A stretch of 11,137 nt of DNA from CAYQFQ01 sp964416925 (GCA_964416925.1 CAYQFQ010000021.1:1-11137), one strand, 5' to 3'. Counted from the first letter of the stretch, positions 5,442 through 10,974 are shown. Program-made: numbers and translations. The notes: generated by a model not told the origin, from the sequence alone.

Positions 5442-5687
5442 CTGTTAGTTCCTTGTTCTACAGTGGAAAGTTTCTGCTGGTTCAAGGAAAATGCCACCGC
5501 GCTATAGGGGCATTATATGCGTGTGTTCATTCGTCGTCAGGAGATCGCTCTGGCCTAGCCAATATCGGGGCAAAGGTTTTGAGCAAGCCACATGGTGGCT
5601 GTCGGGAAGAGGTGGACTACCTTTTCGTAATGTTTGAATGATCGCGTAGGCGATCGGGGAGCACAGGATTGTGTCTCCCTTTTTTTA
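5442..5687 (+). ncRNA. Putative structured non-coding RNA 3 (about 245 nt), unassigned
   Basis: Promoter and terminator bound a segment with clear helices: CCTTG/CAAGG (5451-5455 with 5483-5487); ATGCC with GGCAT near 5491-5513; AAAGGT/ACCTTT (5572-5577 with 5619-5624) enclosing the hairpin AGCCAC-ATG-GTGGCT (5586-5600); and GATCGC-GTAG-GCGATC (5640-5655) just before the terminator. It lacks the long Shine-Dalgarno-like element of RNAs 1, 2 and 4 but has GAAAATGC (5487-5494), the core of the motif shared by RNAs 2 and 4. In Bacillus the SRP RNA gene sits just upstream of dnaX, as this one does, but I see no conserved SRP GGAAG apical loop with its AGCAGCC partner, so I do not assign it. A 73-codon frame across it begins upstream of the promoter and has no family resemblance. 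Confidence 0.55.
5656..5686 (+). terminator. Intrinsic terminator of ncRNA 3
   Basis: GGGAGCAC (5657-5664) pairs with GTG-T-CTCCC (5671-5679, one bulged T) around AGGATT, followed by seven T. Confidence 0.9.
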
Positions 5688-5700
5688 TTTCCGTATTTCT

Positions 5701-5728
5701 GTCATTCCCGACTTGATCGGGAATCCAG
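5701..5728. repeat. Interspersed palindromic repeat, copy 3
   Basis: ATTCCCGA (5704-5711) pairs with TCGGGAAT (5717-5724) around CTTGA, with the same GTC prefix and CCAG suffix as copies 1 and 2. The loop matches copy 2 and the ATTCCC arms match copy 1. It lies between ncRNA 3 and the dnaX promoter. Confidence 0.8.
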
Positions 5729-5755
5729 TATCTTGTTATTATATTTCCTCATACT

Positions 5756-5807
5756 TATACTAGTCCCTTATACTATTTCTTCCCCTTATACTATTTTCTG
5801 CTATAAT
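5756..5807 (+). promoter_or_regulatory. dnaX promoter with extended -10 and repeated TATACT boxes
   Basis: TG-C-TATAAT (5799-5807) ends seven bases before the dnaX ATG, predicting a start at or next to the first codon. Upstream, TATACT recurs at 5756, 5769 and 5787. The last two sit in an identical 14-mer CCCTTATACTATTT (5765-5778 and 5783-5796) with an 18-bp period. These may be alternative -10 boxes or a binding site. Confidence 0.6.
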
Positions 5808-5814
5808 CATCCCT

Positions 5815-6855
5815 ATGAGCGAAACAGTTTTATATCGAAAATATAGACCTCAAAAGTTTAAAGAAGTATTAGGTCAGGAACATATTGTAAAAGTTTTAGA
5901 ATCTTCAATTGAACTAGGTAGTATTTCGCATGCTTATATTTTTTCTGGTTCTCGTGGTACAGGAAAGACTAGTGTCGCTAGGATTTTCGCTATAGAGATT
6001 GGAACATCAACAAATGATATTTATGAAATAGACGCCGCATCAAACAATGGTGTGGATGAGATTCGTGCTTTGAATGAATCTGTAAACACACTTCCTTTTG
6101 AGTCAAAATATAAAGTATATATCTTAGATGAAGCTCATATGCTTTCAAAGGGTGCTTGGAATGCCTTTTTGAAGACTCTGGAAGAGCCACCAAAGCATGC
6201 AATATTCATTCTCGCTACAACTGAGTTAAATAAAGTTCCTGAGACTGTAGTTTCAAGATGCCAGACTTTTGTATTCAAAAAACCTACACACAAGATTCTA
6301 AAAGAAGTTGCATTATCTATCGCAAAAAAAGAAGGTTTTATTTTGGAAAGTTCTTCTGCTGATTTAATTGCCTTGCTTGGTGATGGGTCCTTCCGAGACA
6401 CACAGGGAATTTTACAGAAAATTATTGGCTCATCTAAAGACAAAAAAATATCCGTTGAAGAAGTCGTGCTTGTCACAGGCGCACCAAAGTCAGAACTTGT
6501 TAATGACTTTCTTCGCTCGATAGATACAGGTGACTTGGAAATTGGTCTTAAGGCTGTTCGTGATGCAGGGGAAGCAAATATTGATATGACTCTTTACTTG
6601 AGATTGATTTTACACAAAATGCGTTCCGTTTTGCTTTTAAGAAATTTTAAGGGTGGGGAAGAACGAATGCAAAATGAAATGACTGATACGGATTTTAATT
6701 TTCTGAAAGGTATTGCTGAAAACAAAGCGTCAAAAATAAATTCAACTGCTTTGGAAACCCTTCTTTCGTATTCAGATATGGTAATGAAAGCGTATATTGC
6801 CGAGTTACCTCTTGAACTTGCTCTCGTGAAGATTATTGGAGTAGAAAATAAATAA
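5815..6855 (+). CDS. dnaX: DNA polymerase III subunit gamma (short DnaX), lacking the usual zinc module
   Basis: This is the AAA+ motor of the clamp loader, which opens and loads the beta clamp onto primed DNA. In 346 residues the domain order is YRKYRPQKFKEVLGQEH (7-23), Walker A GSRGTGKT (45-52), EIDAASNNGVDEIR (71-84), Walker B VYILDE (101-106), LKTLEEPP (119-126) and the SRC arginine-finger motif (147-149). The lid and collar domains fill about 160-346. There is no tau extension. Most DnaX proteins carry a four-cysteine zinc-binding insert between Walker A and EIDAAS; here only about ten residues (FAIEIGTSTN, no Cys) link them, so the module is gone. The frame is intact across the gap. 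The ATG follows a -10 by seven bases without a Shine-Dalgarno, suggesting a leaderless mRNA. The identity is secure, as the motor motifs are complete. Confidence 0.95.
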   Translation: MSETVLYRKYRPQKFKEVLGQEHIVKVLESSIELGSISHAYIFSGSRGTGKTSVARIFAIEIGTSTNDIYEIDAASNNGVDEIRALNESVNTLPFESKYKVYILDEAHMLSKGAWNAFLKTLEEPPKHAIFILATTELNKVPETVVSRCQTFVFKKPTHKILKEVALSIAKKEGFILESSSADLIALLGDGSFRDTQGILQKIIGSSKDKKISVEEVVLVTGAPKSELVNDFLRSIDTGDLEIGLKAVRDAGEANIDMTLYLRLILHKMRSVLLLRNFKGGEERMQNEMTDTDFNFLKGIAENKASKINSTALETLLSYSDMVMKAYIAELPLELALVKIIGVENK

Positions 6856-6913
6856 TTAGAAATCAAGGTGAATGCCTTGAATCTTTAAAAAGGCTTCTCC
6901 TTGTTTACACAAA

Positions 6914-6935
6914 AAAGGTCTTCCTTTGATTTTTT
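6914..6935 (+). terminator. Possible weak terminator after dnaX
   Basis: AAAGG (6914-6918) pairs with CCTTT (6923-6927) around TCTT, preceded by more A and followed by GATTTTTT. The stem is short and A/T-rich. A separate hairpin TCAAGG/CCTTGA lies just after the stop (about 6865-6882) without a U-tract. Confidence 0.4.
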
Positions 6936-6941
6936 ACTATT

Positions 6942-6973
6942 AAAAAGGGCGGGGTTGTTGGCACAACCCGCCC
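6942..6973 (-). terminator. Intrinsic terminator of ncRNA 4 (minus strand)
   Basis: Read on the minus strand, GGGCGGGTTGT pairs with ACAACCCCGCCC (one bulged base) around GCCA and is followed by TTTTTA. The plus strand has no U-tract after the stem, so transcription arrives from the right. Confidence 0.93.
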
Positions 6974-7334
6974 GAGGACTTTCACACTTAGAACTTAATC
7001 CTTTCACTCGGTTGGTGTGAGCAACCTCTGTCATTAAGCGAGTCTGACAGACTGTCGTTTACCATTTTGAATGGTTGTCTTGTTTGTTCTCTTGGGGTTA
7101 CAACAGCAATTCCCATAAAACGTTGTTTCAATCTTGTTTCTGTGCTTCTATTCCTCACCCGTATGCAGGCATCCGCACAAAACAGCATTTTCAAAAGAAC
7201 AATATCCACATGCAGCACGAGTTTCCCTTTTTTTGGCCTGTAGGGTCTCGCGTATGGACTGAATGATACGGGATTGTTCAGGCACCACGTTTAACCATAT
7301 TAGGCCTCCTTTCTTTTTGTACGTAATTTTTCTA
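6942..7334 (-). ncRNA. Putative structured non-coding RNA 4 (about 390 nt, minus strand), unassigned
   Basis: It is bounded by an extended -10 on the right and a GC-rich terminator on the left. Near the 5' end is AAAGGAGG (minus strand) with ATG six bases on, an ideal start site, but the frame is only MVKRGA and stop, so it is at most a leader peptide. GGCCT pairs with AGGCC across about 55 nt. Other hairpins are ACCATT-CAA-AATGGT, CGTAT/ATACG, GGTTG/CAACC and AGTCT-GTC-AGACT. TTTGAAAATGCTG (7195-7183) is identical to a segment of ncRNA 2. Two longer open frames on this strand overlap the RNA, but one begins before the promoter and neither resembles a protein family. The segment fills the gap between dnaX and the HTH gene. 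Confidence 0.55.
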
Positions 7335-7340
7335 AATAAA

Positions 7341-7349
7341 AGTATAGCA
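7341..7349 (-). promoter_or_regulatory. Extended -10 promoter of ncRNA 4
   Basis: On the minus strand it reads TG-C-TATACT, the same box as for ncRNA 3 and for the swivel-domain gene. No convincing -35 lies 17 bases upstream. The predicted start is near 7334. Confidence 0.5.
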
Positions 7350-7401
7350 CAGTCGGTATTTCTTCGCTTTGTCATTCCGACCTAACTGACCCATCTCCTT
7401 C

Positions 7402-7430
7402 TTGATACTTGAACATTAATGGTATATATT
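7402..7430 (+). promoter_or_regulatory. Promoter of the HTH gene
   Basis: TTGATA (7402-7407), 17 bases, then TATATT (7425-7430). The predicted start near 7437 gives a leader of about 15 nt without a Shine-Dalgarno before ATG 7452. Confidence 0.55.
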
Positions 7431-7451
7431 AGATACAATAAATAGTGTTCT

Positions 7452-8141
7452 ATGAAAGCAAAGCTAAAAGAAAAAGTAATAGCTCTTAGAAAGTCTGGAC
7501 ATACATATTCCGAAATTCTCAAAGTTGTTCCAGTAGCTAAATCTACAGTTTCCGAATGGCTCAAAGACATTGGAATAGCAAAAAGTCAAAAACAAGCCTT
7601 TACAGAAAAAAAGAGGATTGCATCCCAAAGTGGTGGTAAGGCGAGAAAAGAACAGAGGATAAAAATCTTCAATAAAATTGTCGGTGAAGCCGAACAAGAA
7701 ATTGGTAAAATGACAAAGAGGGAATTATGGCTTATTGGAACGGCTTTATATTGGGCAGAGGGTGGAAAAGAGAAAGAATATGCTCCAGGATCTGGTATTA
7801 ATTTTTCAAATTCTGATCCAAAAATGATTACTCTGTTTGTAAAATGGCTCATTGATATAACTTGTGTTCCGAAAGCTCAAATAAAATATGAGATATATAT
7901 TCACGATAATTATAAAAAAGAGATTTTCCGTTTTCAGAAATTTTGGTCAGGAAAGACAGGTTTTCCTCTAAATTGTTTTAATAAGATATATTTTAAGAAA
8001 AACAAAATAAATTCCTTAAGAAAAAATCAAGGCGACTTGTATTTTGGCGTATTAAGAGTTAAAGTATCTTGTAGTTCCACATTAAATCGTAAGATTACGG
8101 GGTGGGTAAGAGGTATAAATAAATATTGGGGAATCGTCTAA
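7452..8141 (+). CDS. Helix-turn-helix protein with possible LAGLIDADG-like C-terminal domain
   Basis: 229 residues. Residues 5-40 form a resolvase- or transposase-type helix-turn-helix (VIALRKSGHTYSEILKVVPV, then AKSTVSEWLKDI). A basic linker (about 44-75) follows. The second part (about 88-215) begins with LIGTALYWAEGGK (94-106) and INFSNSDPKMITLFVKWL (from 116), and ends with a VLRVKVSCSSTLNRKI strand region. The YWAEG...NSDP..i..F pattern recalls a protein group common in CPR genomes and faintly the LAGLIDADG homing fold (GxYxxEG-like motif, then strands). This is inference, and the catalytic status is unknown. Its last four codons and TAA (8127-8141) are the first 15 bases of the tRNA-Gln gene, so message and tRNA overlap and must compete or be processed. 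It could be a selfish element next to a tRNA, or a domesticated DNA-binding regulator. Confidence 0.7.
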   Translation: MKAKLKEKVIALRKSGHTYSEILKVVPVAKSTVSEWLKDIGIAKSQKQAFTEKKRIASQSGGKARKEQRIKIFNKIVGEAEQEIGKMTKRELWLIGTALYWAEGGKEKEYAPGSGINFSNSDPKMITLFVKWLIDITCVPKAQIKYEIYIHDNYKKEIFRFQKFWSGKTGFPLNCFNKIYFKKNKINSLRKNQGDLYFGVLRVKVSCSSTLNRKITGWVRGINKYWGIV

Positions 8142-8197
8142 CGGTAGGACATCAGGTTTTGGTCCTGAGTATCTAGGTTCGAGTCCTAGTTCCCCAG
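8127..8197 (+). tRNA. tRNA-Gln, anticodon UUG
   Basis: The 71-nt cloverleaf has acceptor stem TGGGGAA/TTCCCCA, anticodon stem TCAGG/CCTGA with loop TTTTGGT (anticodon TTG), T arm CTAGG-TTCGAGT-CCTAG and discriminator G. CCA is not encoded (GCAA follows), so a nucleotidyltransferase must add it. The first 15 bases are also the end of the upstream HTH gene. It reads CAA and, by wobble, CAG codons. Confidence 0.95.
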
Positions 8198-8371
8198 CAA
8201 AAATGAGTGAAGCGAATTTTTGATGTGGAAAGGAAGCAAATAGCTTTGCTTCCGTCAGGACTCGAAAAGGTTCTCTCATATTTTTAAAAGATGTATTCAT
8301 CTGAGAAAATGGGAAACCTGTACTGCTCCTGTAAGGAGAGAGATGCGAAGCGGTTCTAGTTCCCCAGCAAA
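8186..8371 (+). repeat. Direct repeat of the tRNA-Gln 3' end flanking a 170-bp period
   Basis: CTAGTTCCCCAGCAAA occurs at 8186-8201 (inside and just past the tRNA) and again at 8356-8371, exactly 170 bp later. With one mismatch the match extends three bases to the left. The geometry is that of attL and attR of an element integrated at a tRNA 3' end, but the interval is far too small for an integrase gene. A partial tRNA duplication is the alternative. Confidence 0.7.
8198..8355. other. Palindrome-rich non-coding segment downstream of tRNA-Gln
   Basis: It contains CAAAAAT/ATTTTTG (8198-8204 with 8216-8222), a perfect hairpin GGAAGCAAA-TAGC-TTTGCTTCC (8232-8253), an inverted copy of the tRNA T-arm (AGGACTCGAA at 8257-8266, complementary to 8178-8187), a TCTCA/TGAGA-closed hairpin with GATG-TATT-CATC (about 8273-8305), and CTCCT-GTA-AGGAG (about 8326-8338). 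No ORF is credible. It may fold with the tRNA precursor. Confidence 0.6.
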
Positions 8372-8399
8372 TTTTTTTAAATATAGAATAATAATTATT

Positions 8400-8924
8400 A
8401 TGGAACATATACCAAAAGATAGAATATTTGCTTCAGCTTCAGATTATGAGGCAAACGTAAATCTAAAACAAAAAAGAGAATTACTAATTACTGTTATTGA
8501 TAAGATTAAAGATATTATGGATGAAGTTGGGTCGGAAGATGAGGTGGTCAAAGAATCAAAAATTGAGGAACTAAATCAACTTGCTGTTGAATTAGAAGCA
8601 ATGGGTATAACGAAACAATATCTTGAAGAGTTTACTGAGGGAGATGGGAGATTTACAGAAAGCGCAAGAAAAGATCCTGAAATTATGATTAAGTGGATCG
8701 CTCACGATTTATTAAAGATAATAAGATCAGTACCAAAATCAATGACTGTTTCTGGTTTTAGAGCACAGTTGGGAGAATTTTCAGATATTGAAGGTGATAA
8801 AGGAGAAACTCCTATGGGTTTTATGAGAGGCGAAGATTTGACAAAACCAATGGCAGATTTTATGGGCAGACAACAGGCAATATCTTTTTATTTGAATGTT
8901 CTCGACGTTCAGGAATCTGATTAA
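8400..8924 (+). CDS. Hypothetical acidic helical protein
   Basis: 174 residues, not recognised. The chosen ATG begins MEHIPKDRIFASASDYEANV. The frame is open further upstream to an ATG at 8343, but those extra 19 codons run through the direct repeat of the tRNA end, so they are unlikely to be protein. The protein is rich in Glu, Asp and Lys and mostly helical by eye (QKRELLITVIDKIKDIMDEV and EELNQLAVELEAMGI), with later segments DPEIMIKWIAHDLLKIIRSV and FMGRQQAISFYLNVLDV. It has no signal peptide, membrane segment or cysteine cluster, so it is probably cytosolic. No Shine-Dalgarno is visible; the leader is very A/T-rich with -10-like sequences. It converges on the Nudix gene with a 27-base gap. 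The high charge and regular codon pattern support a real gene; the function is unknown. Confidence 0.75.
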   Translation: MEHIPKDRIFASASDYEANVNLKQKRELLITVIDKIKDIMDEVGSEDEVVKESKIEELNQLAVELEAMGITKQYLEEFTEGDGRFTESARKDPEIMIKWIAHDLLKIIRSVPKSMTVSGFRAQLGEFSDIEGDKGETPMGFMRGEDLTKPMADFMGRQQAISFYLNVLDVQESD

Positions 8925-8951
8925 ATTAGGGAGCTCGAGACGCTCATTAAA

Positions 8952-9413
8952 TTATAATTTCTTTTTAGAAACTCTTTTATTTAAAACTACTTTATAAAAA
9001 TTCTTTTGATCGACAATTGTGTTTTTTGGGATTTCCAAAAAGAAACCAAATTTGTCCGCATGGCCATCTAAGGATATTTTTGTGTATTTCTTTACTTCAA
9101 CTAAAAACACAACACTTATATCCTGACTGTAGTGATTTACATATGATTTATATTCTATTATCCCCAAATTTTTTATAGGTCTGACTTTCAGTCCGAGTTC
9201 TTCAAGAGCAACTCTTTTTACTGCAGAATTCAGATCTTCACCTTTAAGAACAGTGCCACCAGGTGTGTGCCATTGCCCCACAGCGGGTTCTATTGTCCTT
9301 CTAATCAATAGGAGTTCATTGTTTTTTAACACGACAACTTCAACACAGAGTCTTGGAACAGTGGAATATATTTTTTTGAATTCTTTAAAAGGTATCTTCT
9401 TAATCTTATGCAT
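8952..9413 (-). CDS. Nudix hydrolase, possibly GDP-mannose mannosyl hydrolase-like
   Basis: Nudix enzymes hydrolyse nucleoside diphosphates linked to another group. The 153-residue protein has VEVVVLKNNELLLIRR (24-39), PAVGQWHTPGGTVLKGED (43-60) and a Nudix box at 53-75, GTVLKGEDLNSAVKRVALEE followed by LGL. Compared with G-x5-E-x7-REUXEExGU, the Glu after Arg67 is replaced by Val68, while Glu71 and Glu72 remain. The loss of that Glu and the 'PGG.v.K.E' style recall GDP-mannose mannosyl hydrolases, but the substrate cannot be read from sequence alone. After the box, the strand region IEYKSYVNHYSQDISVVFLVEV is typical of the fold. It is monocistronic on the minus strand, with an extended -10 TGTTATAAT ending six bases before the ATG, so probably a leaderless mRNA. 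Nothing nearby suggests a sugar pathway. Confidence 0.88.
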   Translation of the reverse strand: MHKIKKIPFKEFKKIYSTVPRLCVEVVVLKNNELLLIRRTIEPAVGQWHTPGGTVLKGEDLNSAVKRVALEELGLKVRPIKNLGIIEYKSYVNHYSQDISVVFLVEVKKYTKISLDGHADKFGFFLEIPKNTIVDQKNFYKVVLNKRVSKKKL

Positions 9414-9419
9414 AATATT

Positions 9420-9428
9420 ATTATAACA
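9420..9428 (-). promoter_or_regulatory. Extended -10 promoter of the Nudix gene
   Basis: On the minus strand, TG-T-TATAAT, then six bases (AATATT), then ATG. This predicts transcription starting at or within a base or two of the start codon. No good -35 is seen. Confidence 0.55.
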
Positions 9429-9460
9429 TAATCATTTTTTCCATAGATTTAGCGTCTTAC

Positions 9461-9489
9461 ATGACCAAGACGTTTAATTTTGCTATACT
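9461..9489 (+). promoter_or_regulatory. Promoter of the swivel-domain gene
   Basis: ATGACC (9461-9466), 17 bases, then extended -10 TG-C-TATACT (9481-9489). The predicted start near 9496 gives a 25-nt leader without a Shine-Dalgarno. It is divergent from the Nudix promoter about 35 bases away. Confidence 0.6.
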
Positions 9490-9520
9490 ATTTTTAATAA
9501 GAAATTAAACCACGTTAACC

Positions 9521-10882
9521 ATGCAAAAACCAAATCTTCAAAAGTTTATCACGCGCAGGATGTCACCATATACCAGTGATCTATTTATGGGGGTAGTAGG
9601 TGATGAAACTAAAATTAAGAAATACACCGGTTTGCCCGGGGCAATTCCTCATACCGCATTTTTGGATGGTGTTTATTATGTTGATGCGGACTGGACGAAA
9701 GAAATGACAGAATCATATTTTTTGAAAGAACCAAAAGTTTTTTGGGATTTTTCAAAAAGGGGATATGAAGTTGGGGAAGACCTTTGGAATTTTGTCAAAA
9801 CTAATTATAAAATATTTGAGACAAAACAAGATTTTTGGACTCTACATGAAAAGTTTGAAGCTATCTCTGCTTTTCTACAGCTTACCCATCCGCTTTCAAA
9901 AGCTATTGAAAATCATGTAACTGAAATTTTGAAAGACAAAGGAGTGGTAGAAGCAGATTTAACCGAAGCATTAATAGAGGTATCTGTTCCTGAAAAACTA
10001 AATGGTCCATCTCAAGAAGCAAAAGAATTGGATGATATCAGAGTGAAAAAGGAGAGCAATCCAGATTTTGATTTGGCAGTCGCAATAAAGGAACACACTG
10101 AAAAATGGTCATATTTGGGTTATAGAGATTGTTTTTCAAACGGATTTGACGAATCTTTTTTCATAAAGAGGTTAGAAGAGGGCAAAAAAGAAATAAAGAC
10201 AGAAAAAAGCAAATTTTTTCTAACTTTTTCTGATAAAGAACAAGAATGGATAGACTTAATGAAAGAATTTGTCTTCTTTAGAAATTATAGGACTGAAATA
10301 TTATATGGTGGATTCTTTTTTGCGGAAAAATTCTGGTTTAAACTTTCTCTTGCAAATAATTTGGGCGAAAAAGATCTTTCTTATTATGTTACAAATGAAA
10401 TTGTAGATTTGTTTGAGTCTGGGAAAAAACTTTCTGAAGATATTCTTACTGAAAGAAAAAATAAATTTGGAGTAGTGATGGATTTTGGAAAAACAAGTAT
10501 TATTACTGGCGATGAACTTCAAAATAAAATAAATGAAGTTAAGCCCGTTGAAGATACAAATTCCAAACTCAAAGGGACGGTTGCTTGTAAGGGTATTGCT
10601 CGTGGTTATGCAAAAATTGTTATGGGTAGCGCAAATCAGGATAAGGTTCAGTCTGGTGATATATTGGTCACATCCATGACGACACCAGATTTGCTACCTT
10701 GTATGGGAAGGGCAGCTGCCTTTATAACAGATGAAGGTGGAATTACTTGTCACGCTGCTATTGTGGCTAGAGAAATGAAAAAACCCTGTATAATTGGGAC
10801 TAAAATGGCAACTCAAATACTCAAAGATGGCGATTTGGTTGAAGTTGATGCAAATACAGGAGTTATTAACATAATTAAGTAA
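9521..10882 (+). CDS. Protein with C-terminal PEP-utilising swivel (phosphohistidine) domain
   Basis: 453 residues in two parts. The C-terminal 100 or so (about 350-453) are the mobile phosphohistidine domain of PEP synthase and PPDK: LKGTVACKGIARGYAKIV, GDILVTSMTTPDLLP (379-393), FITDEGGITCHAAIVARE with the phospho-acceptor His411, KPCIIGTK, and DGDLVEVDANTGVINII. The N-terminal 340 residues are charged and aromatic-rich, with no motif I recognise; they contain neither the ATP-grasp motifs nor the PPDK barrel. Thus the swivel domain, which in full enzymes carries phosphate between the ATP site and the pyruvate site, is here fused to something else. The next gene, 92 bases on, starts with the ATP-grasp N-terminus of a PEP synthase or PPDK, so the swivel protein may work with it in trans, or as a separate phosphotransfer partner. 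It has no Shine-Dalgarno. Confidence 0.85.
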   Translation: MQKPNLQKFITRRMSPYTSDLFMGVVGDETKIKKYTGLPGAIPHTAFLDGVYYVDADWTKEMTESYFLKEPKVFWDFSKRGYEVGEDLWNFVKTNYKIFETKQDFWTLHEKFEAISAFLQLTHPLSKAIENHVTEILKDKGVVEADLTEALIEVSVPEKLNGPSQEAKELDDIRVKKESNPDFDLAVAIKEHTEKWSYLGYRDCFSNGFDESFFIKRLEEGKKEIKTEKSKFFLTFSDKEQEWIDLMKEFVFFRNYRTEILYGGFFFAEKFWFKLSLANNLGEKDLSYYVTNEIVDLFESGKKLSEDILTERKNKFGVVMDFGKTSIITGDELQNKINEVKPVEDTNSKLKGTVACKGIARGYAKIVMGSANQDKVQSGDILVTSMTTPDLLPCMGRAAAFITDEGGITCHAAIVAREMKKPCIIGTKMATQILKDGDLVEVDANTGVINIIK

Positions 10883-10958
10883 TTTTTGTAGGGAGAAGTG
10901 TACTGAAGATGAGTTAAGTATAGTGTGTATTAAACCTCTTTTCATAGCCTTCGTTTTC

Positions 10959-10967
10959 TGCTACAAT
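10959..10967 (+). promoter_or_regulatory. Extended -10 promoter of the partial PEP synthase-like gene
   Basis: TG-C-TACAAT ends seven bases before the ATG at 10975. The surroundings TTTTCTGCTA(T/C)AAT and the CCCT before ATG are nearly identical to the dnaX promoter. A weak -35 TTTTCA lies at 10939-10944. It predicts a leaderless mRNA. Confidence 0.6.
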
Positions 10968-10974
10968 TTCCCCT

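Noticed and set aside
5420..5641. A 73-codon open frame on the plus strand through ncRNA 3
   Set aside because: It starts upstream of the predicted transcription start, has no Shine-Dalgarno, resembles no family, and its sequence is better explained by helices and a terminator.
4766..5687. tmRNA, RNase P RNA, SRP RNA or 6S RNA identity for ncRNAs 1-3
   Set aside because: No tRNA-like CCA end or tag frame (tmRNA), no GAGGAAAGTCC and ACAGAA pair (RNase P), no GGAAG apical loop with AGCAGCC (SRP), and no long open-bubble hairpin (6S) was found by eye. A covariance search could overturn this.
4616..5814. CRISPR array in the long gene-free interval
   Set aside because: No regularly spaced identical direct repeats; the repeats seen are isolated palindromes and Shine-Dalgarno-like decamers.
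5634..5846. A 70-codon plus-strand frame before and into dnaX
   Set aside because: It translates the terminator and the palindromic repeat (giving the common CHSRLDRES-type string) and overlaps dnaX out of frame.
6988..7375. Two minus-strand open frames (75 and 76 codons) overlapping ncRNA 4
   Set aside because: One begins before the promoter, the other with an unsupported GTG. Neither has a recognisable domain, and hairpins cover the same bases.
7371..7382. Half copy of the palindromic repeat (GTCATTCCGA)
   Set aside because: Only ten bases with no right arm; could be chance. It is mentioned only as a possible remnant.
8082..8408. A 108-codon open frame on the minus strand across the tRNA and its tail
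   Set aside because: Its core is the antisense translation of tRNA-Gln, a well-known artefact; the rest crosses palindromes and the direct repeat.
8925..8951. Terminator between the convergent 174-aa gene and the Nudix gene
   Set aside because: GAGC/GCTC gives only four base pairs with no U-tract; not convincing.
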